Positions 1 to 6,293 of a stretch of 8,763 nt of DNA are shown piece after piece (position 1 is the stretch's first letter; every line of letters starts with the position of its first letter). This stretch comes from an uncultured Bacteroides sp. (lineage in GTDB: Bacteria > Bacteroidota > Bacteroidia > Bacteroidales > Bacteroidaceae): assembly GCA_959606905.1 (NCBI GenBank), contig CAUHML010000135.1, positions 1-8,763 of the forward strand, read 5' to 3'. A program made the position numbers and the translations under genes. A model generated the notes under the pieces. It was not told the origin of the DNA. It saw only the letters and a program-made list of their open reading frames with translations, and searched no databases.

Positions 1-225
1 TGTACCATTGGTAGTACCTTTCTCTAAAATACTGGCACCAATAACCGGTTCCCCTGCCGGATCTTTAATAGTACCTGAAACGGATTGTTTCTGTTGCTGG
101 ACAGTTTGTACGGCAGTCACAATTTCTTCAGCCATCACACTGAACGGCTGGGTCGCAACGAAACCTGTACAAAGCAATAAGGCAGTCAAAGCCTTTCGAT
201 TTCTTAAGAACGAGTTTGATTTCAT
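1..225 (-). CDS. SusC/RagA-family TonB-linked outer membrane transporter, N-terminal fragment (continues left of window)
   Basis: Translating the minus strand from the ATG at 223-225 gives 75 uninterrupted codons that run off the left edge. The start is MKSNSFLRNRKALTALLL, followed by a hydrophobic stretch and a likely signal-peptidase site after SVMA (about residue 32). From about residue 47 comes the opening of a CarboxypepD_reg-like beta-sandwich (SVSGTIKDPAGEPVIGAS, then LEKGTTNGT), the usual first domain of SusC proteins. By hand count 59 of 75 residues match the start of the full-length SusC at 2667-5975, so this is a paralog. The family imports glycan oligomers across the outer membrane with TonB energy and normally pairs with a SusD encoded just downstream; that partner would lie outside the window. 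It has its own promoter and sits beyond a terminator, so it is a separate transcription unit. Whether the full gene is intact cannot be seen; an isolated leader fragment is possible but less likely. Confidence 0.92.
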   Translation of the reverse strand, partial: MKSNSFLRNRKALTALLLCTGFVATQPFSVMAEEIVTAVQTVQQQKQSVSGTIKDPAGEPVIGASILEKGTTNGT

Positions 226-256
226 CGTTTTTCTTATTAAATTAGATTATAGGTAA
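1..256 (-). repeat. Direct repeat copy A: susC 5' end and proximal leader
   Basis: This stretch matches 5751 to about 6006 in the same orientation. Over the coding part (1-225 against 5751-5975) I count about 177 of 225 identical bases without gaps. The similarity continues past the ATG into the leader (TTCATCG, TTTCTT, ATTAGATT). Amino-acid and nucleotide identity are both about 79%, which suggests an old duplication rather than a recent copy. Confidence 0.85.
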
Positions 257-390
257 TAATATTATCCGAATAGAGTTGTGATTAGAAACTCCTTGGGCTG
301 AATTTTGTCACATTCCCAATATTAATCGGGAGCAGATTTATTCCTCATAAGCATTATATTTAAAGTTCGTTTTATCTATTTTTCACATTG

Positions 391-398
391 CAAACTTA
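391..398 (-). promoter_or_regulatory. Bacteroides-type -7 box for the left susC-like gene
   Basis: The minus strand reads TAAGTTTG, a perfect match to the Bacteroides -7 consensus TAnnTTTG. It lies 165 bases upstream of the ATG at 225, close to the 153-base spacing of the equivalent box before the other susC. No good -33 TTTG is visible, as would be tolerated at an activator-dependent promoter. The transcription start would fall around 385; this is inferred. Confidence 0.6.
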
Positions 399-444
399 AA
401 GCTTTAAAAGAATAAAAAAGGCTAAAAAATAATCAAGAGTAGTA

Positions 445-470
445 GAAAAATTAAGCATGAACGATTTTTC
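445..470. promoter_or_regulatory. Candidate operator dyad upstream of the left susC-like gene
   Basis: GAAAAAT (445-451) and ATTTTTC (464-470) are perfect 7-base inverted arms. The inner part contains CATGAACGA. The AAAAAT begins exactly 47 bases beyond the -7 box at 391-398, the same distance as in the related dyad at 6184-6207. Bases 457-469 are also an exact 13-base inverted match to 6184-6196. The position, about 60-85 bases upstream of the likely transcription start, suits an activator site. The binding protein is inferred to be the neighbouring hybrid regulator. Confidence 0.5.
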
Positions 471-512
471 TATAGTGAATTCCGAAATTTTATATTCCTC
501 TACTTAAAAGGG

Positions 513-555
513 ATAAAAACGGACTACGGGTTAAAATCACTTCAAGCCGTAGTCC
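513..555 (-). terminator. Rho-independent terminator of the susCD operon
   Basis: On the minus strand a perfect 9-base-pair stem, GGACTACGG with CCGTAGTCC (plus-strand 547-555 and 521-529), encloses 17 bases. The loop can pair further after a C-C mismatch (TTGAA with TTTAA, one G-U), leaving a GTGAT tip. The stem is followed on the minus strand by GTTTTTAT, a U-tract in the RNA. On the plus strand no comparable T-run follows, so it acts for leftward transcription. It closes the operon about 70-110 bases after the susD stop and insulates the left susC-like gene. Confidence 0.85.
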
Positions 556-571
556 TCCTATAATCTAATTC

Positions 572-590
572 GCAAGTTAATCAGACTTGC
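572..590 (-). other. Hairpin in the susCD 3' untranslated region (second of three)
   Basis: GCAAGT (572-577) and ACTTGC (585-590) form a perfect 6-base-pair stem with a 7-base loop. No T-run follows on the minus strand, so it is not a terminator itself. It lies between the susD stop and the terminator at 513-555. Confidence 0.5.
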
Positions 591-600
591 TTTATCAGTA

Positions 601-617
601 TCAACAACGCCTGTTGA
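601..617 (-). other. Hairpin just after the susD stop codons (first of three)
   Basis: TCAACA (601-606) and TGTTGA (612-617) form a perfect 6-base-pair stem with a 5-base loop. It begins 3 bases after the triple stop of susD. Together with the hairpins at 572-590 and 521-555 it makes a structured transcript end. Confidence 0.5.
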
Positions 618-626
618 AAACTATCA

Positions 627-2651
627 TTATTTTGTCAATTCTTCATCAGCCACTGCTTCTTCCCAATTAGTAAACATCGGAATCGCTTCATCATAGCCGT
701 CATATCCATAATTTTGCCGCAACCGCGCACCTGTATTAGCAGTAATAGCCGAGTTGGGAATCGGCCAAAACAGATTACGTTTATCTACTTGATAATTCAA
801 TTCCTTGTTGGAAACAATAGGCCCATGATTGAAAATATTGTAGCGCGTAGTACGCTTATACCAGTAGCTTCCTCCATTCAAATCCGTACCACTCTGCTTA
901 TCCCAAGTAGACAGATTATAAGTTTCTCCCCATTCATCCGGCTGACCACTGCGAGCAAGACACCAAGAAATACGAGTCAATTCAGGCTGTCTCCATTCTT
1001 CCAAATACAATTCCCGAGCACGTTCATCAGCAATGTCACCGATAGTTACAGTAGTAAACATCTTTTTGGCATTAGCACGACGACGAACTACGTTCACATC
1101 CTCTGCAGCGCCAATCGGGTTACCTTGGTAGAACTTAGCCTCAGCGCGAAGTAAGTAAGTTTCTGCCAAACGGAACAAGTATAGATTACCATTAGACACA
1201 CTATTGCCCTTGGTTGCTCCATTAAACTGATTAGCCCCCATATTTTCTTCAGCATTTTGATCAAGTATATATACTTTGTACAATGGGGTCGGGAACCAAC
1301 TACGAATAGTATCAGAACAAAGCAAATCCCCTTTTCTCACCAACAAATCACCTGATTCCGGATCATAATAATCTTCTGGTGCATAAAGCATCATGTTTTT
1401 CCCATAATAAGCAGAATTTGGATTATTGTATTTAAGATCCGTCATTTCCATCCAATTACCTATTTCTCGATTATGACGCATATCCTGCCAATCTGTTTCA
1501 CCATCATAATTCCAAATGGTCTGATTATAATGATAAGAAGTGCGGAAACAACCAATACCACGTCCCATAGCGCGTACCCAATCTAATTTCGCATCATATT
1601 CCCCAGCAGTACGTGCATAATTATAAGTTGGAGATCCTAAGTTATGAGGATCACGGATAATACCATTACTCCAATGCACACACATAGCTCGCATCTGCGG
1701 ATAGGAGATGAAACCTTCAGCATAATAATTCAAAATAGGCATAATCATTTCCGTATTAGAAGCATCAGTTATATTTACTCCACGATGCAAATCCCAAATT
1801 ACATTACGTTCTACCGGCCATGTTTCCGGATTACCAGAAGAAACATTCGTTCCAAACGGAGCATTCATTAAAGCCAAACCATGATTGTTAATCAAATCGG
1901 TAGCTAATTGTTCAGCTTTCTGATATTCACCTACAACTAAATAACACTTGATAAGCAATTGCTTACATGCTTCTTGGTTGACAGTACCTATATAACCGAT
2001 CTCTTTCTGTGGAGACACATGTTTTACAGCGAATTCCAAATCATGCACCAACATTTGGAAGATTGCCTCTTTACTCGTGGATTTATAGTTTTGTTTAGGT
2101 ACTTCAATCAGCTTCGTAATTAAAGGTATATCGCCAAACAATAATACACCGTGATAGTAGGCATAGGCGCGATGAAAGTAAGCACGTCCTAAATATTCAT
2201 CGCGCAAAGTGGGATCCAACCCTTCTACTTTACCTACATTGGAGATAATAGTATTTGCAAAAGTCACACTATTCCATGTGCGGTCCCAGAAACGTGACAT
2301 AGCATTCTCATCCCCACCACCTTTCATACCGGATGTCGGAGTTATCTTATTGGCAAAATCGTCTTGCATATCGCCCGCATCGGTTTTCCCATACAGACCA
2401 ATATCTGTCATGAAATAAAGGGAAGCCATAGGCATCACGTTACCATTTCCGTCCATCAGCATTTCTTTCAAGCCATAATCACACATAGCCAAGGCTGATT
2501 GCAAACCAGATTCTGTTGTGTAAGTATTTTCGGGATTGTAAAACGACAAAGGGTCCTGTTTCAAAAAATCATCCGTACAGCTAACGTTCACCAAAGCAGT
2601 CGCAGCCAGTACCATACATGCTTTTGTAAATATCATATTGCTTGTTTTCAT
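627..2651 (-). CDS. SusD/RagB-family surface glycan-binding lipoprotein
   Basis: The protein has 674 residues. It would be an outer-surface lipoprotein that binds a glycan and forms the lid of its SusC partner. The start MKTSNMIFTKACMVLAATAL leads into a lipobox with the lipidated cysteine at C25 (VNVSC). The TDDFLK that follows is acidic, as in Bacteroidetes surface-export signals. The family helical/TPR core is visible, for example LYLFRLAETYLLRAEA at about residues 490-505. The C-terminal family signature is NLFWPIPNSAITAN (626-639) and RLRQNYGY (about 643-650). The length is above the usual 500-600 residues. The ATG at 2651 is 15 bases after the susC stop, with AT-rich DNA and no Shine-Dalgarno, normal for Bacteroidetes. 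Translation ends in three consecutive in-frame stops, TAA TGA TAG (629-621). The bound sugar cannot be deduced. Confidence 0.97.
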   Translation of the reverse strand: MKTSNMIFTKACMVLAATALVNVSCTDDFLKQDPLSFYNPENTYTTESGLQSALAMCDYGLKEMLMDGNGNVMPMASLYFMTDIGLYGKTDAGDMQDDFANKITPTSGMKGGGDENAMSRFWDRTWNSVTFANTIISNVGKVEGLDPTLRDEYLGRAYFHRAYAYYHGVLLFGDIPLITKLIEVPKQNYKSTSKEAIFQMLVHDLEFAVKHVSPQKEIGYIGTVNQEACKQLLIKCYLVVGEYQKAEQLATDLINNHGLALMNAPFGTNVSSGNPETWPVERNVIWDLHRGVNITDASNTEMIMPILNYYAEGFISYPQMRAMCVHWSNGIIRDPHNLGSPTYNYARTAGEYDAKLDWVRAMGRGIGCFRTSYHYNQTIWNYDGETDWQDMRHNREIGNWMEMTDLKYNNPNSAYYGKNMMLYAPEDYYDPESGDLLVRKGDLLCSDTIRSWFPTPLYKVYILDQNAEENMGANQFNGATKGNSVSNGNLYLFRLAETYLLRAEAKFYQGNPIGAAEDVNVVRRRANAKKMFTTVTIGDIADERARELYLEEWRQPELTRISWCLARSGQPDEWGETYNLSTWDKQSGTDLNGGSYWYKRTTRYNIFNHGPIVSNKELNYQVDKRNLFWPIPNSAITANTGARLRQNYGYDGYDEAIPMFTNWEEAVADEELTK

Positions 2652-2666
2652 AATATTTTTCAGAAA

Positions 2667-5600
2667 TTAGAGTGTTACATTAATACCAAAGTTAAAAGTG
2701 CGTGTAGCCAATCCGCCAGTTTCGGGATCACCATATTCCCAATTATCAAAGGTGCAGACGTTTTTACAACTTGCAGTAAGACGGATGCGGTCTATCATAA
2801 ATTTCCTAGTCCATTTCTGTGGCAAAGTATAACCCAAAGTTATGTCATCCAAACGAACGAAACTACGGTTGTAAACTTTATCTACACCATTAGCCAGCCC
2901 CGTATTGGGACCTGCAGCATTCAAACGACAATAATCATTAGTCGGATTATCAGGAGTCCAATATTTACGAGCTGCCACATTAAAGCCGTTAGTTACCTGT
3001 GACCCTCCGTTCTCCTGATTCAACCAATAACCAGCACGGCTCTTGTGTCCCATATAAGAGTATAATGAAACAGAAAGAGTCAAATCCTTCCACAAAGTGA
3101 AATCGTTACGTAAATTCCAGTAAACAGGAGGAGCTGTAGTCCCTTGATAAACCTTATCATTATCATTGTAGACAGGTATGCGAGTACCATCTTCCAAAAT
3201 CCGGTCATCTTCAGTATAGTGATTCACCACTTTCGGATCACCCGGTTTCTGCCCTACCAAAGCAGCAGAAGCAATGTCTTCAGGAGTATTCTGCCAAACT
3301 CCATCGGTTTCATAATACCATATAGTACCGATTGCCTGACCGATGAACCAACCATTGGAGGTATCATCCTTCTCTACACCATTCTCGTCATAATCATAGT
3401 AGATATGGTTAATTTTATTCTTATTAATAGAAAATCCTACGGAAGTATTCCATGTAAAATTCCTATTTTGAATATTTGTAGAATTCAAAGCGATTTCAAA
3501 GCCTTGGTTCTGTACTTCACCCAAATTGGCCATGATGGAACCGAAACCAGAAAAACTCGGCAAACGCTGGCTCATTATCATGTCTGTTGTTTTCTTCAAA
3601 TAATAATCCATGTTAGCAGTAAGTCTTCCATTCAAAAATGAAAAATCCAAACCGATATTCCACGCTTTAGTCTTTTCCCATTCTAAATTAGGTGCAGCCA
3701 AACGACTCATATAAAGTGGATTGACAACGTTCGAGTTACCATTTTGGTAATATACCATACTTCCACCTGCCAGTGACAAATTAGACAACGTAGAGTAAAC
3801 ATCTCCAAATTCACGGTTACCATTAGTTCCCCAAGACAAACGCAACTTACCCATATCCATCCAATCGTGAGCATCAGACATAAAGTTTTCTTCAGAGAAT
3901 ACCCAGCTAAGCCCAACAGATCCAAAGTTACCCCAAGGATTATTAGAACCGAAACCGGAATAACCGTCACGACGGAATGTTCCTGTAAACATATAACGAT
4001 CCTTGAAGCTATAGAATAAACGCCCCAAATAGGAAGCAGCAGTATAATGAGTATCATTAGTACTAAAGCCACTCTGAGTCTTGTTAGCCCCTTGCGTATA
4101 ATGGAAACCTAGAGCATCACTCGGCGTGATGTTACGTGCATTAACATTGTCACTCCAATATCGGTGTTCTTCAGCCTCTTGTACTAAGGTTGCGGTGAAA
4201 TGATGCTCGCCAAATATCTTGTCCCATGTAATGGTGTTGTTCAAATTCCAATCAAAATTTTTCGACCAACCACGATTCACACCTCGATCAGCAGCAGATG
4301 CATTAGGCAAATCAGCAGACATCCAATAACGGTCATAGAACCACTGATAACGAGGAGCAATATTGAATTGATAAGAAAAACCTGCTGGCAAAGTAATTTT
4401 TGCATTAAAAATAGTATTTAATACGGTATACCCCTTTTCCAAATCGTAATACTGACGATCAAAGTAGTAATTGTACCCACCATTGGTAGGCAAACCAGAC
4501 ATAGGATATTGCTCATAATTACCATTGTTATCATACATGGAAGCATATGGAGAATTACGCAACATATTATTATCCCAATAATTACTTCCAAGAGATACTT
4601 GAATATCTCCATCCGAACGGTCCTGGAAATTAACATTCGCTCCTACCTCCAACCAATCTGTAATCTTCGCATTGATTTTCATGTTAGAACGGAAAGCATT
4701 GTATTCATTACCCTGTACAGCTCCTTCATTATTAATGTAACCTAATGAAAAGTAATAATTCACACGTTCAGTAGCTCCCGAAATACTTGCATTATAATCT
4801 TGATTGAAACCAGTGCGGAAAGTAGCATCATTCCAATCAACCATACGACCATTCAAAAAATTTTCCATCATCATCGGAGAATTATTGAATTCTAAACGAC
4901 GGGCAAACAGACCAAGCATGGATTCACTTTCACTAAGACCAATACCACTGACACCTATATTGGAAGCCCATGCTTTCTGTTCTGCTTCTGTCAAGGTACG
5001 GGGGTCATCATAATAACCAGCTGGATATAACAAATTACCACTACCATCTTTTGCTTGATAGTAGTCATACAAACCATCCTCACCCTGTCCATACGTATAA
5101 TACATTTTACGCCAGTCCTGATGAAATTTCAAATAACCAGCCGCATCAAAATAATCGCGATAATCTGATTTTCTAGAAACCGAAAGATTAGCACCTACAT
5201 TAATAACCGGCTTACCCTCCTTACCTTTCTTTGTCGTGATAATAATGACACCGGCAGCAGCTTTAGCACCATAAATAGCAGCAGAAGAAGCATCCTTCAA
5301 CACATCAATTTGTGCAATATCATCAGGATTAATTTCAGAAAGTTCACCATAAAAAGCCATACCGTCCAATACAATCATTGGGCTTGCATTGGTACCTAAA
5401 GAATTCTGTCCACGTAGCAAAATAGAAGCATCACTACCTTTAGCCGATGCATCATAACCTATTTGCAATCCTGGTGTACCGCGCAAAACATCTTGAACAG
5501 AAGTCGGATTTTGATCAGCAATCTTGGAAGGGTTAATTTGTACTACCGAACCTGTCAAGTCTTTCTTACGCATTGTACCGTAACCTACCACTACCACTTC

Positions 5601-5975
5601 TTCCAACATTTCGCTGTCCTCAATCAATGTTAAATTTATTGGTTGTCCTGCTACAGTTTTCATTTCTACCGTCTTATAACCAATATAAGAGATTATTAGT
5701 GTAGTGCCAGGAATTACATTCAACGTAAATCTACCATCAAAATCGGTAATTGTACCATTCGTAGTCCCCTTCTCTAGCACACTAGCACCAATTACAGGTT
5801 CCCCCGTAGCATCTTTAATAACTCCTGAAACGGATTGTTTTTGTTGCTGAGCAGTTTGAGCAAAAATCATAATCTCTTCAGCCATAACACTAATTGGCTG
5901 AGTTACAATGAAACCTGTGCAAAGCAGCAAAGCCATCATAGCCTTTCGATTTCTTTTAAACGAATTTTCTTTCAT
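2667..5975 (-). CDS. SusC/RagA-family TonB-linked outer membrane transporter, full length
   Basis: The protein has 1102 residues, normal for SusC. It would import SusD-captured oligosaccharides through the outer membrane using TonB-ExbBD energy. A signal peptide covers about residues 1-32, with likely cleavage after SVMA. A CarboxypepD_reg-like domain follows (about 47-118: SVSGVIKDATGEPVIGAS, DFDGRFTL, LIISYIGYKTVE). Next is the family hallmark EEVVVVGYG (125-133), then the plug (about 137-252) with ILLRG, PMIVLDG and IDVLKDASSAAIYGAKAAAG. The rest is the beta-barrel, ending FNFGINVTL. There is no STN domain between signal peptide and beta-sandwich, which argues against ECF sigma/anti-sigma signalling and fits control by the adjacent hybrid sensor. 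The ATG at 5975 is chosen because it begins the signal peptide and aligns exactly with the start of its paralog at 225. It is first in the operon with susD. No frameshift or missing segment is seen; the substrate is unknown. Confidence 0.97.
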   Translation of the reverse strand: MKENSFKRNRKAMMALLLCTGFIVTQPISVMAEEIMIFAQTAQQQKQSVSGVIKDATGEPVIGASVLEKGTTNGTITDFDGRFTLNVIPGTTLIISYIGYKTVEMKTVAGQPINLTLIEDSEMLEEVVVVGYGTMRKKDLTGSVVQINPSKIADQNPTSVQDVLRGTPGLQIGYDASAKGSDASILLRGQNSLGTNASPMIVLDGMAFYGELSEINPDDIAQIDVLKDASSAAIYGAKAAAGVIIITTKKGKEGKPVINVGANLSVSRKSDYRDYFDAAGYLKFHQDWRKMYYTYGQGEDGLYDYYQAKDGSGNLLYPAGYYDDPRTLTEAEQKAWASNIGVSGIGLSESESMLGLFARRLEFNNSPMMMENFLNGRMVDWNDATFRTGFNQDYNASISGATERVNYYFSLGYINNEGAVQGNEYNAFRSNMKINAKITDWLEVGANVNFQDRSDGDIQVSLGSNYWDNNMLRNSPYASMYDNNGNYEQYPMSGLPTNGGYNYYFDRQYYDLEKGYTVLNTIFNAKITLPAGFSYQFNIAPRYQWFYDRYWMSADLPNASAADRGVNRGWSKNFDWNLNNTITWDKIFGEHHFTATLVQEAEEHRYWSDNVNARNITPSDALGFHYTQGANKTQSGFSTNDTHYTAASYLGRLFYSFKDRYMFTGTFRRDGYSGFGSNNPWGNFGSVGLSWVFSEENFMSDAHDWMDMGKLRLSWGTNGNREFGDVYSTLSNLSLAGGSMVYYQNGNSNVVNPLYMSRLAAPNLEWEKTKAWNIGLDFSFLNGRLTANMDYYLKKTTDMIMSQRLPSFSGFGSIMANLGEVQNQGFEIALNSTNIQNRNFTWNTSVGFSINKNKINHIYYDYDENGVEKDDTSNGWFIGQAIGTIWYYETDGVWQNTPEDIASAALVGQKPGDPKVVNHYTEDDRILEDGTRIPVYNDNDKVYQGTTAPPVYWNLRNDFTLWKDLTLSVSLYSYMGHKSRAGYWLNQENGGSQVTNGFNVAARKYWTPDNPTNDYCRLNAAGPNTGLANGVDKVYNRSFVRLDDITLGYTLPQKWTRKFMIDRIRLTASCKNVCTFDNWEYGDPETGGLATRTFNFGINVTL

Positions 5976-6006
5976 CGTCTTTCTTTTATAATTAGATTTA
6001 ATTAAG
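5751..6006 (-). repeat. Direct repeat copy B: susC 5' end and proximal leader
   Basis: This is the partner of the repeat at 1-256, with about 79% identity across the 225 coding bases. Similarity to the other copy extends upstream in patches: TAATGCTTATG (plus-strand 6088-6098), the -7 box (6129-6136) and the dyad (6184-6207). Confidence 0.85.
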
Positions 6007-6128
6007 GTAATAAACTCTCATTCCTAACTCCGAATTGTATATAAAGGCATCCGGACCAAACCTGCAAAGAACCTAAGTCTATGTTTTCATAAGCATTAGA
6101 ATTTTTAATCTGTTTTATTTTCCCGAGA

Positions 6129-6136
6129 CAAATATA
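6129..6136 (-). promoter_or_regulatory. Bacteroides-type -7 box for the susCD operon
   Basis: The minus strand reads TATATTTG, a perfect TAnnTTTG match, 153 bases upstream of the susC ATG. No convincing -33 TTTG is present about 20 bases further upstream, consistent with a promoter that needs an activator. The position corresponds to the box at 391-398 before the paralog. Confidence 0.6.
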
Positions 6137-6183
6137 AAAATATCATAAAAGACAAGTAGAGAAAAACTGAGCAAGAAGGATAT

Positions 6184-6207
6184 AAAAATCGTTCATAACG
6201 AGTTTTT
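6184..6207. promoter_or_regulatory. Candidate operator dyad in the susCD / sensor divergent region
   Basis: AAAAATCGTT (6184-6193), a CAT spacer and AACGAGTTTTT (6197-6207) form an inverted repeat that is perfect apart from a single extra G at 6202. It begins exactly 47 bases beyond the susC -7 box, the same as the dyad at 445-470, and both share AAAAAT, CAT, AACGA and TTTTT in order. This is a reasonable place for the hybrid regulator to bind. An alternative is plain AT-rich DNA with incidental symmetry, but the duplicated spacing argues against that. Confidence 0.5.
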
Positions 6208-6264
6208 AGTTGTCGTATGCTGAATATGTCATGTACATTAACAGAAATATTTTAGAAAATACTA

Positions 6265-6272
6265 TATATTTG
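6265..6272 (+). promoter_or_regulatory. Bacteroides-type -7 box for the hybrid sensor gene
   Basis: The sequence TATATTTG matches TAnnTTTG perfectly and ends 21 bases before the ATG at 6294. No clear -33 TTTG precedes it, so it may be a weak constitutive promoter, as is usual for a sensor. The leader would be only about 15 bases. Confidence 0.5.
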
Positions 6273-6277
6273 TACTC

Positions 6278-6293
6278 ATAAAAGTACCTTTAT
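6278..6293 (+). promoter_or_regulatory. Imperfect palindrome abutting the hybrid sensor start codon
   Basis: ATAAAAGTACCTTTAT is symmetric around GTAC with one mismatched pair. It occupies essentially the whole predicted leader between the -7 box and the ATG. It could be a repressor or autoregulation site or a weak hairpin at the start codon. Chance symmetry in AT-rich DNA is possible. Confidence 0.25.

Larger units (their letters stand above)
226..520. other. Gene-free control region of the left susC-like gene
   Basis: No convincing coding frame is present and the DNA is very AT-rich. Read on the minus strand it holds a candidate operator dyad (445-470), a -7 box (391-398) and a leader of roughly 160 bases before the ATG at 225. 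The leader contains TAATGCTTATG (plus-strand 346-356), also found at the matching place upstream of the other susC (6088-6098). The right end overlaps the U-tract of the susCD terminator. Confidence 0.7.
5976..6293. other. Divergent control region between susCD and the hybrid sensor gene
   Basis: This 318-base AT-rich stretch holds no convincing gene. From the susC side it contains a leader of about 150 bases, a -7 box (6129-6136) and a dyad (6184-6207). From the sensor side it contains a -7 box (6265-6272) and a short imperfect palindrome touching the start codon (6278-6293). The dyad lies between the two promoters, so one bound protein could affect both; that is inference. Confidence 0.75.

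Noticed and set aside
8..256. Open frame of 82 codons on the plus strand at the left edge
   Set aside because: It is antisense to the SusC N-terminal fragment, whose minus-strand translation gives an unmistakable signal peptide and beta-sandwich start.
555..565. AGGAGG-like sequence on the minus strand beside the terminator stem
   Set aside because: No start codon with a sustained frame follows, the organism group rarely uses Shine-Dalgarno sequences, and the bases are part of the terminator flank.
714..1154. Open frame of 146 codons on the plus strand inside susD
   Set aside because: It is antisense to conserved SusD coding sequence, has no recognisable domain and reads as low-complexity shadow translation.
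2499..3002. Open frame of 167 codons on the plus strand across the susC/susD junction
   Set aside because: It lies opposite two well-supported genes and shows no family features.
3144..3641. Open frame of 165 codons on the plus strand within susC
   Set aside because: It is the antisense shadow of the SusC barrel. The isoleucine-rich composition comes from the complementary codons.
3707..4072. Open frame of 121 codons on the minus strand, hydrophobic at its start
   Set aside because: It is a shifted frame within the full-length susC on the same strand. The real frame is continuous here, so neither a frameshift nor a separate membrane protein is needed.
6231..6238. Perfect 8-base palindrome ATGTACAT in the divergent region
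   Set aside because: It is too short to distinguish from chance in AT-rich DNA, and no copy is seen upstream of the left susC.
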